Below, in pieces: positions 38,553 to 47,361 of a DNA stretch of 64,000 nt. Position 1 is the stretch's first letter. Each line of letters starts with the position of its first letter. The position numbers and the translations under genes were made by a program. Source of the DNA: Cryobacterium soli (GTDB lineage: Bacteria; Actinomycetota; Actinomycetes; Actinomycetales; Microbacteriaceae). The notes beneath the pieces are model-generated. The model searched no databases. It was not told where the DNA came from and saw nothing but the letters and a program-made list of their open reading frames with translations. The stretch is taken from NCBI RefSeq assembly GCF_003611035.1, contig NZ_CP030033.1:434001-498000 (forward strand). The letters are read 5' to 3'.

Positions 38553-41500
38553 CTAGGTGAGGCAATAGGGGCCGAGGAGGCTCTTGAGCTCGCCGAACAG
38601 GTCGGCCGTGACGGTGACCCGGCTGGGCAGCTCGAAGACCCGGGCCACATCGCCCTTGATGAGCTTGAGGCGAACCTCGGAGGTGCCGCTGTGGCGCTTG
38701 AGCACCTCGCCGAGCTGGGTCACGGTGTCCGTGGTGGCCCGCGCCTCGAACAGCGTGATCGAGAGCGTGCCGTGATCCGAGGCCTGACCGAGGTCGGGCG
38801 CGAAGATGCTGTACGCGTGCAGGTTCATGCCGTCGTCGCGCATGCTCACCCGTCCTCGCACGACCACGACGGAGTCGCTGATGAGGTCGAGGGAGAACTC
38901 CTGGTACGCCTTGCCCATGAACATGACATCGATCTCGCCGCCGAAGTCCTCGACCGAGATGATGCCGTACTGGTTGCCGGACTTCTTGGCGATGCGGTGT
39001 TGCACGTTGGTGATGAGCCCGGCCACCGTGACGGTGTCGGCATCCTGGGTGTGCTCGGAGCTGATCAGGTCCGTGATGGTCGTGCTGGCGTGCTTGGCGA
39101 GCGGGATCTCGAGGCCGGCCAGGGGGTGATCGGAGACGTAGAGACCGAGCATGTCGCGCTCGAGCGCCAACTTCTCCTTCTTCGTCCACTCCGGCCGCTC
39201 GGGTACCTGCTCGGTCTCCTGAGGGTCGTCGAAGAGGCTGTCGAAGTCGAATCCGACCATACCGTGCGACTCGTCGCGCTTGATTTTGACGGCGGAGTCG
39301 ACCGCACCCTCGTGGATCTCGAACATCGCCCGGCGGGTGGCGCCGAGGGAGTCGAACGCGCCGGACTTGATCAAGGACTCCACGGTGCGCTTGTTCGTCA
39401 CCTGCAGGGGCACCTTGCGCAGGAAGTCGTGGAACGACTCGAAGGCGCCCTTCTCGGTGCGTGCCGCCCTGATCGCCTCGACGACGTTGAAGCCGACGTT
39501 CCGCACGGCGCCGAGACCGAAACGGATGTCGGTGCCGACGGCGGCGAAGAAGCCGATCGACTCGTTGACATCCGGCGGGAGCACCTGGATGCCCATGCGG
39601 CGGCACTCGTTGAGGTAGAGCGCGAGCTTGTCGCGCGCGTCGCCGACGCTCGTGAGCAGGGCCGCCATGTACTCGGCCGGGTAGTGCGCCTTGAGGTAGG
39701 CGGTCCAGTAGCTCAGCACGCCGTAGGCCGCAGAGTGAGCCTTGTTGAAGGCGTAGTCGGAGAACGGTAGAAGGATGTTCCACACGGTGGTAACGGCTTC
39801 CATCGAGTAACCGTTGGCCATCATTCCGCCGGAGAAGCCCTCGAACTGCTTGTCCAGTTCGGACTTCTTCTTCTTGCCCATCGCGCGGCGCAGCAGGTCG
39901 GCCTGGCCCAGCGAGAAGCCCGCCAGCTTCTGCGCGATCGACATCACCTGCTCCTGGTAGACGATGAGTCCGTAGGTTCCGCCGATGATGTCCTTGAGGG
40001 GCTCCTCGAGCTCCTTGTGGATGGGGATGATCTCCTGCTGGCCGGTCTTGCGCAGGGCGTAGTTGGTGTGCGAGTTCGCACCCATGGGGCCAGGCCGGTA
40101 CAACGCGATGACGGCCGAGATGTCTTCGAAGTTGTCGGGCTTCATGCTGCGCAGGAGCGCCCGCATCGGGCCGCCGTCGAGCTGGAACACGCCGAGAGTG
40201 TCGCCGCGGGCGAGCAGCTCGTATGCGAGCGGGTCGTCCAGGCCGAGGTCCTCGAGAACGGGCCGGTGGCCGCGGTTGGCCTCGATGTTGTCGAGGGTGT
40301 CGTCGATGATGGTGAGGTTGCGCAACCCCAGGAAGTCCATCTTGATCAGGCCGAGGCTCTCGCAGGCCGGGTAGTCGAACTGGGTGACGATCTGGCCGTC
40401 CGCTTCACGGCGCATGATCGGGATGATGTCGATCAACGGGTCGGAGGACATGATGACACCCGCGGCGTGCACGCCCCACTGGCGCTTGAGGTTCTCGATG
40501 CCGAGAGCCGTGTCGAAGACCGTGCGCGCCTCGGCGTCGGTCTCGATCACAGCGCGGAAGTCGCCGGCCTCGCGGTAGCGCGGGTGGTCCTTGTCGAACA
40601 TGCCGGTCAGCGGCATGTCCTTGCCCATGATGGGCTGCGGCATGGCTTTGGTGAGCTTGTCGCCCATGCCGAAGGGGAAGCCGAGCACCCGGCTGGAGTC
40701 CTTGAGGGCCTGCTTGGCCTTGATGGTGCCGTAGGTGACGATCTGGGCGACGCGCTCCGCGCCATACTTCTCGGTGACGTAGTGGATGACCTCGCCGCGG
40801 CGACGATCGTCGAAGTCGACGTCGAAGTCGGGCATGGACACGCGGTCGGGGTTGAGGAAGCGCTCGAAGATCAGTCCGTGCACGAGCGGGTCGAGGTCGG
40901 TGATGCCCATGGCGTACGCGACCATCGAGCCGGCACCGGAGCCACGGCCGGGGCCGACCCGGATGCCGTTGTCCTTCGACCAGTTGATGAAGTCGGCCAC
41001 GACGAGGAAGTAGCCGGGGAACCCCATCTGGGTGATGACGCCGACCTCGTAGTCGGCCTGCTTGCGGACGGCGTCCGAGATACCGTTCGGGTAGCGGCGC
41101 TGCAGCCCGAGTTCGGTCTCCTTGATGAACCAGCTCTCCTCGTTCTCCCCCTCCGGGGTGGGGAACCGGGGCATGTAGTTGGCCTGGGTGTTGAACTTGA
41201 CCTCGCACCGCTCGGCGATGAGCAGGGTGTTGTCGCAGGCCTCCGGGTTGTCCCGGAACAGGTGGCGCATCTCGGCGGCCGTCTTGAGGTAGAACTCGTT
41301 CGAGTCGAACTTGAACCGGTTCGGGTCGTCCAGCGTCGAGGCCGACTGCACGCAGAGCAGGGCGGCGTGCGCCGTGGCGTCGTGGGCGTGCGTGTAGTGC
41401 AGGTCATTGGTGGCCACCAGGGGCAGGTCGAGCTCCTTGGCCAGCTTGAGCAGGTCGGTCATGGTGCGGCGCTCGATGTCGATGCCGTGGTCCATGATCT

Positions 41501-42074
41501 CGCAGAAGAAATTGTCCTTGCCGAAGATGTCGCGCAGCTCCCCCGCGGCCTGCCTGGCCTCGTCGTACTGGCCGAGGCGGAGACGGGTCTGCACCTCGCC
41601 ACCGACGCACCCGGTCGTGCCGATCAGGCCCTTCGAGTAGGTGCTGAGCAGCTCTCGGTCCATCCGGGGCTTGAAGTAGTAGCCCTCGAGCGACGCGAGC
41701 GAGGAGAGTCGGAAGAGGTTGTGCATGCCCTCGGTGTTCTCCGAGAGCAGGGTCATGTGGGTGTACGCGCCGCTTCCACCGACGTCGTCGCGGTTCTGCG
41801 CGTTGGTGCCCCACTTCACCCGGGTCTTGTCCCGGCGGTCGGTGCCAGGGGTGATGTACGCCTCGGTGCCGATGATGGGCTTGATGCCCGCGTCGGTGGC
41901 GGTCTTCCAGAAGTCGAAGGCGCCGAAGACGTTGCCGTGGTCGGTCACCGCGATGGCGGGCATACCCTGCTCCGCGGCCGCCGCGATCAGGGGCTTCACC
42001 CGGGCGGCACCGTCGAGCATGGAGTACTCGCTGTGCACGTGGAGGTGGACGAACGAATCATTCTGCGGTGACAC
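38553..42074 (-). CDS. dnaE: DNA polymerase III subunit alpha
   Basis: Replicative polymerase, 1173 residues. PHP domain at the N-terminus (HLHVHSEYSMLDGAARVKPL). The C-family polymerase core includes VGPGRGSGAGSMVAYAMG (373-390) and the catalytic acidic motif PDFDVDFDD (415-423). After the core come the helix-hairpin-helix region and an OB-fold near VTVAGLITNVQHRIAKKSG. GTG at 42074 is preceded by GGAGC; further open codons upstream lack a site. It matches the DnaE1 (essential replicase) class rather than the error-prone DnaE2. Last gene of the long minus-strand run. Confidence 0.97.
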   Translation of the reverse strand: MSPQNDSFVHLHVHSEYSMLDGAARVKPLIAAAAEQGMPAIAVTDHGNVFGAFDFWKTATDAGIKPIIGTEAYITPGTDRRDKTRVKWGTNAQNRDDVGGSGAYTHMTLLSENTEGMHNLFRLSSLASLEGYYFKPRMDRELLSTYSKGLIGTTGCVGGEVQTRLRLGQYDEARQAAGELRDIFGKDNFFCEIMDHGIDIERRTMTDLLKLAKELDLPLVATNDLHYTHAHDATAHAALLCVQSASTLDDPNRFKFDSNEFYLKTAAEMRHLFRDNPEACDNTLLIAERCEVKFNTQANYMPRFPTPEGENEESWFIKETELGLQRRYPNGISDAVRKQADYEVGVITQMGFPGYFLVVADFINWSKDNGIRVGPGRGSGAGSMVAYAMGITDLDPLVHGLIFERFLNPDRVSMPDFDVDFDDRRRGEVIHYVTEKYGAERVAQIVTYGTIKAKQALKDSSRVLGFPFGMGDKLTKAMPQPIMGKDMPLTGMFDKDHPRYREAGDFRAVIETDAEARTVFDTALGIENLKRQWGVHAAGVIMSSDPLIDIIPIMRREADGQIVTQFDYPACESLGLIKMDFLGLRNLTIIDDTLDNIEANRGHRPVLEDLGLDDPLAYELLARGDTLGVFQLDGGPMRALLRSMKPDNFEDISAVIALYRPGPMGANSHTNYALRKTGQQEIIPIHKELEEPLKDIIGGTYGLIVYQEQVMSIAQKLAGFSLGQADLLRRAMGKKKKSELDKQFEGFSGGMMANGYSMEAVTTVWNILLPFSDYAFNKAHSAAYGVLSYWTAYLKAHYPAEYMAALLTSVGDARDKLALYLNECRRMGIQVLPPDVNESIGFFAAVGTDIRFGLGAVRNVGFNVVEAIRAARTEKGAFESFHDFLRKVPLQVTNKRTVESLIKSGAFDSLGATRRAMFEIHEGAVDSAVKIKRDESHGMVGFDFDSLFDDPQETEQVPERPEWTKKEKLALERDMLGLYVSDHPLAGLEIPLAKHASTTITDLISSEHTQDADTVTVAGLITNVQHRIAKKSGNQYGIISVEDFGGEIDVMFMGKAYQEFSLDLISDSVVVVRGRVSMRDDGMNLHAYSIFAPDLGQASDHGTLSITLFEARATTDTVTQLGEVLKRHSGTSEVRLKLIKGDVARVFELPSRVTVTADLFGELKSLLGPYCLT

Positions 42075-42130
42075 GACTGCTCCAGCTGCTCTGGGGTTGT
42101 ACTGATGAGAAGGAGGGGTGGTATTCCAGC

Positions 42131-43051
42131 CTAATCGCCACGAAGGATGCGCAGGGCGTTCGCCAGGTCGTCCGGGTATTCGGCGTCGAAGGTGACCCAT
42201 TCGCGGCTGGACGGGTGCTCGAAGGAGAGCTGCTTGGCAACCAGCCACTGCCGGGTGAGGCCGAGTCTGGCCGAGATCTTGGCGTCGGCGCCGTACATGG
42301 CGTCACCGACACACGGATGCCGCTGGGCGGCCATGTGCACGCGGATCTGGTGGGTGCGCCCGGTTTCCAGGTGCACCTCGAGCAGCGACGCGGACGGGAA
42401 GGCCTCGAGCGTCTCGTAGTGGGTGACGGAGTCCTTGCCGCCGGCGATCACGGCGAACTTCCAGTCCGAACGCGGGTGGCGCCCGATGGGAGCGTCGATG
42501 GTGCCGCTGGACGGGTCGGGGTGGCCCTGCACGACGGCGTGGTAGATCTTGTCGACCTCGCGGTCGTGGAAGGCCCGCTTGAGGTGCGTGTAGGCGGCCT
42601 CCGACTTGGCCACGACCATCAGGCCGCTTGTGCCGACGTCGAGGCGGTGCACGATGCCGGCCCGTTCGGACGCCCCTGAGGTGGCGATCCGGTACCCGGC
42701 GGCGGCGAGGGCACCGAGCACAGTGGGGCCGGTCCAGCCCACACTGGGGTGCGCGGCGACACCGGAGGGCTTGTTGATCACGACGATGTCGTCGTCGTCG
42801 TGCACGATCGTGAGATCCGGCACCGCGATAGGGACTATCACCAGGTCTTGCTTGGGTGCCCAGCTCACATCCAGCCAGGCCCCGGCCCGCAGCTTGTCGG
42901 ACTTGCCGACCACGACGCCGTCGAGGGTGACGCCGTCGGACTCGGCGATCTCGGCCGCGAAGCTGCGGGAGAAGCCGAAAAGCTTGGCGATGCCCGCATC
43001 CACGCGCACACCGTCCAGGCCGTCGGGGAGGGGAAGGGCTCGGTTTTCCAT
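42131..43051 (-). CDS. RluD family 23S rRNA pseudouridine synthase
   Basis: 306-residue enzyme that converts uridines to pseudouridine in the large-subunit rRNA. An N-terminal S4 domain ([20 protein letters not shown]) precedes the catalytic domain with [16 protein letters not shown], whose Asp is the nucleophile. [14 protein letters not shown] is the RNA-binding motif. ATG at 43051, following lspA by 8 bases. The lspA-rlu pair is common in bacteria. The exact uridine cannot be told. Confidence 0.92.
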   Translation of the reverse strand: MENRALPLPDGLDGVRVDAGIAKLFGFSRSFAAEIAESDGVTLDGVVVGKSDKLRAGAWLDVSWAPKQDLVIVPIAVPDLTIVHDDDDIVVINKPSGVAAHPSVGWTGPTVLGALAAAGYRIATSGASERAGIVHRLDVGTSGLMVVAKSEAAYTHLKRAFHDREVDKIYHAVVQGHPDPSSGTIDAPIGRHPRSDWKFAVIAGGKDSVTHYETLEAFPSASLLEVHLETGRTHQIRVHMAAQRHPCVGDAMYGADAKISARLGLTRQWLVAKQLSFEHPSSREWVTFDAEYPDDLANALRILRGD

Positions 43052-43059
43052 GATGCCGT

Positions 43060-43692
43060 TCAGTTGGGGGTGACGAGGGGGGCCGGGGCAGCCGGCGACT
43101 CGTCGGCGGCTGATGCTGCTGCATCCGCCGAGGTGGTGCGGCGGCCGTCGAGGCCGATGCCGCGCAGCGTCAGCAGCATGAAGAGCACCATGCTCACGAC
43201 GATGCAGGAGTCGGCGATGTTGTAGATCGCCGGCATCATCCAGGGTGTGGAGATGAAGTCGACCACGTGGCCGAGGCCGAAGCTCGGCTCTCGGAACAGG
43301 CGGTCGGTGAGATTGCCGAGCACGCCGCCGAGCAGGAGCCCGAAGACCGTGGCCCATCGAAGCGAGCGGATGCGGCGGGCGAACCACACGATGAACACAA
43401 CGACACCGGCCGCAATGAGTGAGAACACCCAGGTGAGGCCGGTGGCGAAGGAGAAGGCCGCGCCGGGGTTCCGGATGAAGTGCAGTTGAAGCACATCACC
43501 CAGAACCCGGGCGGTCTCGCCCTCGGTCATCGATGAGACGACGAGGGCTTTACTGATCTGATCGAACGCATACCCGCCCACGGCCACGAGGGCCAGGACG
43601 AGAAGGGCGCGGTAACTGACCTTCGTGGGAGTGTTACGCGCCAAAGCCCTGGAAGCTCGCCTTCGGCGAGTTGCCCGAGTCCTTGCCGGCAC
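43060..43692 (-). CDS. lspA: Lipoprotein signal peptidase (signal peptidase II)
   Basis: Aspartic membrane protease that removes signal peptides from prolipoproteins. The catalytic aspartates are in GNLTDRLF and YNIADSCIV. It has four membrane helices ([20 protein letters not shown] through [13 protein letters not shown]) and an Ala/Pro-rich C-terminal tail. The start is uncertain: GTG at 43692 gives a basic N-terminus but overlaps divIVA by 59 bases; TTG at 43644 gives an 11-base overlap. Both lack a strong ribosome-binding site. Confidence 0.93.
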   Translation of the reverse strand: MPARTRATRRRRASRALARNTPTKVSYRALLVLALVAVGGYAFDQISKALVVSSMTEGETARVLGDVLQLHFIRNPGAAFSFATGLTWVFSLIAAGVVVFIVWFARRIRSLRWATVFGLLLGGVLGNLTDRLFREPSFGLGHVVDFISTPWMMPAIYNIADSCIVVSMVLFMLLTLRGIGLDGRRTTSADAAASAADESPAAPAPLVTPN

Positions 43693-44290
43693 CGGCGCCG
43701 ACAGGCGAGGTGGAGTCGAGGTCGCGAAGCTGACCCTCGATGTAGCTCTTCAGCTTCTGGCGGTACTCGCGCTCGAAGGTGCGCAGTTCCTCGATCTTGT
43801 TCTCGAGGACCGAACGCTCCTGGTCGAGGATGTTGATCTGCGCGCGCTGCTTGGCTTCGGACTCCGCGATGACGCGGGCCGCCGTGGCGTGGCCCTCGGC
43901 GATCAGGGCGTCGCGCTTCTCGGCGCCTTCCTTGACGTGCTCCTCGTGCAGGCGGCGGGCCAGCTGCAGCAGGTTGGTCGTTCCGGCGGTCTCGTCGACC
44001 TCGGCCGCCGGGGCGGCGGCGACGGGCGCGGGAACCACAGCAGCGACCGGCTCTGCGACGGGCTCCGGGGTGTTCACGGGCTCTGCGGCCTTGGCCGGGG
44101 CTGCGCTGACGGGGGCAGCCGTCTCGCCGCCGGAGAGACGGGCCTTGAGGTCCTCGTTCTCCTGGGTCAGGCGTCGCAGCTCGACAACGACCTCGTCGAG
44201 GAAGTCGTCAACCTCGTCCTGGTCATATCCCTCACGGAACTTGGTCGACTGGAACCGCTTGTTGACTACATCTTCCGGAGTTAGCGCCAT
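43634..44290 (-). CDS. divIVA: DivIVA/Wag31 polar growth scaffold
   Basis: Coiled-coil protein that marks cell poles and recruits the envelope machinery. 218 residues. The N-terminal membrane-targeting segment is LTPEDVVNKRFQSTKFREGY and the first coiled coil DEVDDFLDEVVVELRRLTQE. An Ala/Pro/Val-rich linker (about 60-115) follows, then a second long coiled coil (LARRLHEEHVKEGAEKRDAL through KIEELRTFEREYRQKL). ATG at 44290 is preceded by GAGGTGG. The gap to yggT (135 bases) carries the TGCGAACA repeats, so divIVA probably has its own promoter. Confidence 0.95.
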   Translation of the reverse strand: MALTPEDVVNKRFQSTKFREGYDQDEVDDFLDEVVVELRRLTQENEDLKARLSGGETAAPVSAAPAKAAEPVNTPEPVAEPVAAVVPAPVAAAPAAEVDETAGTTNLLQLARRLHEEHVKEGAEKRDALIAEGHATAARVIAESEAKQRAQINILDQERSVLENKIEELRTFEREYRQKLKSYIEGQLRDLDSTSPVGAGAGKDSGNSPKASFQGFGA

Positions 44291-44313
44291 GGCTTTCCAC
44301 CTCAAAACTTATT

Positions 44314-44333
44314 TGCGAACAGTTGTGCGAACA
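44314..44333. repeat. Direct repeats TGCGAACA upstream of divIVA
   Basis: TGCGAACA at 44314-44321 and 44326-44333, 12-base period, 24 bases upstream of the divIVA start. Could be an activator or repressor site. Not an inverted LexA box. Confidence 0.55.
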
Positions 44334-44425
44334 CGTGCATAGGCGCAATCCGCACCCGGTGGGTACCGGGGCGGTTGGCCGCCATCGATCCAGAATACAT
44401 GCCGGGGCCGTCGTCGGGCTCCGGG

Positions 44426-44722
44426 TCAGAACAGAATCGCCGTAATCCACATGCCGATGATCACGCAGAGCATCGTCAGGCTCCAGCCGAAGTCGAAGGC
44501 AATCGGGCCTACGCGCAGCGGCGGGAAGATACGGCGGAAGAAGTTGACCGGCGGATCCGTCACGGTGTACACGAACTCGATGAGGACGAGAACCACGCCG
44601 TGCGGGCGCCAGGACCGATTGACACCGCGCACCAGGTCGACGATGAACCGGCCCCACATCACGAAGAAGTAGAGCAGGAGCGCGTAGTACAGAAGCGCCC
44701 CGATCAGGGAGACTACGTTCAC
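44426..44722 (-). CDS. yggT: YggT family membrane protein
   Basis: 98-residue protein with two to three membrane helices (IGALLYYALLLYFFVMWGRF, WSLTMLCVIIGMWITAILF) and the family motif TDPPVNFFRRIFPPLRVG between them. Function is poorly known; in actinobacteria it sits with sepF and divIVA and is thought to help envelope growth at the division site. It starts 6 bases after the sepF stop. Confidence 0.93.
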   Translation of the reverse strand: MNVVSLIGALLYYALLLYFFVMWGRFIVDLVRGVNRSWRPHGVVLVLIEFVYTVTDPPVNFFRRIFPPLRVGPIAFDFGWSLTMLCVIIGMWITAILF

Positions 44723-44728
44723 GTCGCG

Positions 44729-45235
44729 TTAGGACTGGGCGAAGAAGGAGGAATCGGCGTCCCCCTCCTCTGCGGCGTTGTCACCGGAGATGACGACGTG
44801 CGACGGCGACAGCAGGAAGACCTTGGCGGTGACGCGCTCGATCTTGCCGTACAGCCCCTGGGACAGCCCGCTGGCGAAGTCGATCAGACGGCGTGCATCC
44901 GCATCGCTCATCTGGGAGAGGTTGATGATGACCGGGATGCCCTCACGGAAGGACTCGGCGATCACCTGCGCGTCGCGGTACTGACGCGGGTGGACGGTGA
45001 GGATCTCGTTCATTTCAGACACGACAACATTCTTGGGGGTGGAGGTCTTGTGCAGGGGCGTGACCGGAGCACGGCCGGACGAGTGCGAGGCATTCGCCGT
45101 GCTGGCGTGCGACGGCGCCGCGTGCGCGGACTGGGTGGGGAGCGTGGAGACGGGAGCCTTGGCGGGCTCCTCATATTCCAGCTCTTCGTCTGCCAGACCC
45201 AGGTAGACCATGGTTTTCTTGAGCGGGTTGGACAT
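44729..45235 (-). CDS. sepF: Cell division protein SepF
   Basis: Membrane anchor of the FtsZ ring in actinobacteria, which lack FtsA. 168 residues. An N-terminal amphipathic helix ([18 protein letters not shown]), a Pro/Ser/Ala/His-rich linker, then the C-terminal SepF domain with [40 protein letters not shown] and [19 protein letters not shown]. It follows yggS by 19 bases. Confidence 0.95.
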   Translation of the reverse strand: MSNPLKKTMVYLGLADEELEYEEPAKAPVSTLPTQSAHAAPSHASTANASHSSGRAPVTPLHKTSTPKNVVVSEMNEILTVHPRQYRDAQVIAESFREGIPVIINLSQMSDADARRLIDFASGLSQGLYGKIERVTAKVFLLSPSHVVISGDNAAEEGDADSSFFAQS

Positions 45236-45254
45236 CTCTACCTCCGTGTTGGTA

Positions 45255-45974
45255 TTACGACGTTTTCAGATTAACCGGTGCCGGGCGATTCCCGGTGATT
45301 GCGGTGCCAATTCGCAGGTGTGTCGCGCCCTCGGCGATGGCGGCTGCGTAGTCCTGGGACATGCCCATGGACAGATATCGGGCGTCGGGGGCGATCTGGC
45401 GCATCTGCGCCCCCAACTCGCTGACCAGGGCGAACGAGCGCCGCGGTTCGGTGCCGAGCGGCGCCACCGCCATCAGCCCGAGCAGGGTGAGGCCGTCGGA
45501 CTCGAGCACCCGCTCCACGAGCGGTGCGAGGTTGGCGATGGAGACCCCGCCCCGTGCGGGATCGTCGGTGAGGTTGACCTGCACGAAGCAGTCCACCGGC
45601 GCTCCCGCGTTCGAGCCGCCGGCAGCATCGACGGTACCGCCCAGCGCGGTTACCAGCGATTCCCGGTCGACCGAGTGGATGACCGACGAGTAGGCGCGCA
45701 CCTGGCGCGCCTTCTTGCCCTGCAACTGTCCGACGAAATGCCACCGGATGCCAGAGCCCGCCAGGTCGGCGGCCTTGGCCTGGGCCTCCTGGTGGCGGCT
45801 CTCGCCGAAGTCCCGCACCCCGAGCGCGAGCAGCTCGCGAACCAGACTCACCGGCTGGAACTTGGTCACCACGACGGTGGTGATCTCCTCGACCGGACGG
45901 CCGGCGCTGCGGGCGGCGGCGGAGATGCCGTCGCGCACACCGGCCAGCCGCTCGTTCAGCCCGGGGTCCGTCAT
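45255..45974 (-). CDS. YggS family pyridoxal-5-phosphate homeostasis protein
   Basis: PLP-binding TIM-barrel protein of 239 residues that helps control free PLP levels. Typical motifs are [20 protein letters not shown] (Lys of the Schiff base), the [12 protein letters not shown] stretch, and the C-terminal [20 protein letters not shown] and [13 protein letters not shown] at 45974 is chosen from the family N-terminus ([20 protein letters not shown]). The start codon lies at the centre of a 32-bp perfect palindrome and no ribosome-binding site is visible. It follows ftsZ by 34 bases; the pgeF gene usually found between them is absent. Confidence 0.92.
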   Translation of the reverse strand: MTDPGLNERLAGVRDGISAAARSAGRPVEEITTVVVTKFQPVSLVRELLALGVRDFGESRHQEAQAKAADLAGSGIRWHFVGQLQGKKARQVRAYSSVIHSVDRESLVTALGGTVDAAGGSNAGAPVDCFVQVNLTDDPARGGVSIANLAPLVERVLESDGLTLLGLMAVAPLGTEPRRSFALVSELGAQMRQIAPDARYLSMGMSQDYAAAIAEGATHLRIGTAITGNRPAPVNLKTS

Positions 45975-45989
45975 GACGGACCCCGGGCT
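45958..45989. repeat. 32-bp perfect palindrome over the yggS start codon
   Basis: The plus-strand left half reads AGCCCGGGGTCCGTCA (45958-45973) and the right half (45974-45989) is its exact complement. In RNA this would fold as a very stable hairpin with about a 4-base loop. It lies 19 bases past the ftsZ stop and contains the initiation codon of yggS. Confidence 0.9.
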
Positions 45990-46008
45990 AGCGAACGAGA
46001 CCGCGGCA

Positions 46009-47175
46009 TCACTTGAGGAAGTCGGGGATGTCCAGGTCGTCTGAATCGTCCTCGAAGGCCGGGTCGGCGACGGGAGTGCTCGCGGCGGCATCGGTCGACC
46101 AGACCGAACCGGCGGGCTCCTCGACGGCGGAGGTGTCGGAACCGGTGGCACCGACGGCGGCGACGCCTGCGGCAACTCCGGCGGCGACCAGATCGGAGCG
46201 GCGGACCTCGGCGACCTTGGCGCCGGGCTCACCGCCGTCGAAGCCGGCCGCGATCACGGTGACCCGCACCTCGTCGCCCAGGGTGTCGTCGATGACGGCA
46301 CCGAAGATGATGTTCGCCTCGGGGTGCACGGCTTCCTGCACCAGGCGGGCGGCATCGTTGATCTCGAAGATACCGAGGTTGGAGCCACCCTGGATGGACA
46401 AGAGCACCCCGTGGGCGCCGTCGATCGACGCCTCGAGGAGCGGGGAGGCCACGGCGAGTTCCGCCGCCTTGATGGCCCGGTCGGCGCCGCGGGAGGAACC
46501 GATACCCATGAGGGCGGAACCGGCGCCCTGCATGACCGACTTGACGTCGGCGAAGTCGAGGTTGATCAGGCCCGGCGTGGTGATCAAGTCGGTGATGCCC
46601 TGCACACCGGCGAGGAGCACCTGGTCCGCGGTGGCGAAGGCCTCGAGCATGCTGATGCCGCGGTCGCTGATTTCCAGCAGCCGGTCGTTCGGCACGACGA
46701 TGAGGGTGTCGACCTCGTTCTTGAGCGAGGCTACGCCGGTCTCGGCCTGGGCCTGGCGGCGCTTGCCCTCGAAGCCGAACGGCTTGGTGACCACACCGAT
46801 GGTGAGGGCGCCGATGGACTTGGCGATGCGGGCGACGACGGGAGCGCCACCGGTTCCGGTTCCGCCGCCCTCGCCGGCGGTGACGAAGACCATGTCGGCT
46901 CCGGCCAGCGCCTCTTCGATTTCCTCGGCGTGGTCCTCGGCGGCTCGGCGGCCGACCTCGGGGTCCGCTCCGGCGCCGAGACCCCGGGTGAGGTCACGGC
47001 CGACGTCGAGCTTGACGTCGGCATCGCTCATCAGGAGTGCCTGGGCATCCGTATTGATGGCGATGAATTCGACCCCGCGGAGGCCGAGCTCGATCATGCG
47101 GTTGACGGCGTTGACGCCGCCTCCGCCGATTCCAACAACCTTGATGACTGCTAGGTAGTTCTGATTAGTTGACAC
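46009..47175 (-). CDS. ftsZ: Cell division GTPase FtsZ
   Basis: Tubulin-like GTPase that builds the division ring. 388 residues: [20 protein letters not shown] (GTP-binding loop), tubulin signature [26 protein letters not shown], and the conserved C-terminal tail [10 protein letters not shown] that binds SepF. The start is GTG at 47175 with GGAGG about 7 bases upstream. A structured 186-base interval separates it from ftsQ, so it probably has its own promoter as well as read-through from the cluster. Confidence 0.98.
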   Translation of the reverse strand: MSTNQNYLAVIKVVGIGGGGVNAVNRMIELGLRGVEFIAINTDAQALLMSDADVKLDVGRDLTRGLGAGADPEVGRRAAEDHAEEIEEALAGADMVFVTAGEGGGTGTGGAPVVARIAKSIGALTIGVVTKPFGFEGKRRQAQAETGVASLKNEVDTLIVVPNDRLLEISDRGISMLEAFATADQVLLAGVQGITDLITTPGLINLDFADVKSVMQGAGSALMGIGSSRGADRAIKAAELAVASPLLEASIDGAHGVLLSIQGGSNLGIFEINDAARLVQEAVHPEANIIFGAVIDDTLGDEVRVTVIAAGFDGGEPGAKVAEVRRSDLVAAGVAAGVAAVGATGSDTSAVEEPAGSVWSTDAAASTPVADPAFEDDSDDLDIPDFLK

Positions 47176-47361
47176 GTCCGGCCTCCGGTGGAACCCTAAA
47201 CCTCTACTCGAGGCTTAAAGTTATGCTGAGTATGCAATTCCTAAACTCGAAATTAGGGGCCAGGCGGGGCGCCTTGGGGAGGCGCGCCCGCGTGTCGCGA
47301 ATACTCAGCGCGATCCCAGCAGAACCGGGGTCTCCGCGGCCGATTCGGCGGCCGATCGGAC
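47176..47361 (-). promoter_or_regulatory. ftsQ-ftsZ intergenic region, AT-rich and structured
   Basis: Contains a 9-bp inverted repeat, GCTGAGTAT (47225-47233) and ATACTCAGC (47301-47309), enclosing a GC-rich inner stem. A stretch of low GC (about 47190-47255) next to ftsZ holds several -10-like hexamers, so an ftsZ promoter is likely. I could not fix the transcription start. Confidence 0.55.

Noticed and set aside
44314..44333. LexA (SOS) box upstream of divIVA
   Set aside because: The CGAAC units are direct repeats, not the inverted CGAAC-N4-GTTCG arrangement.
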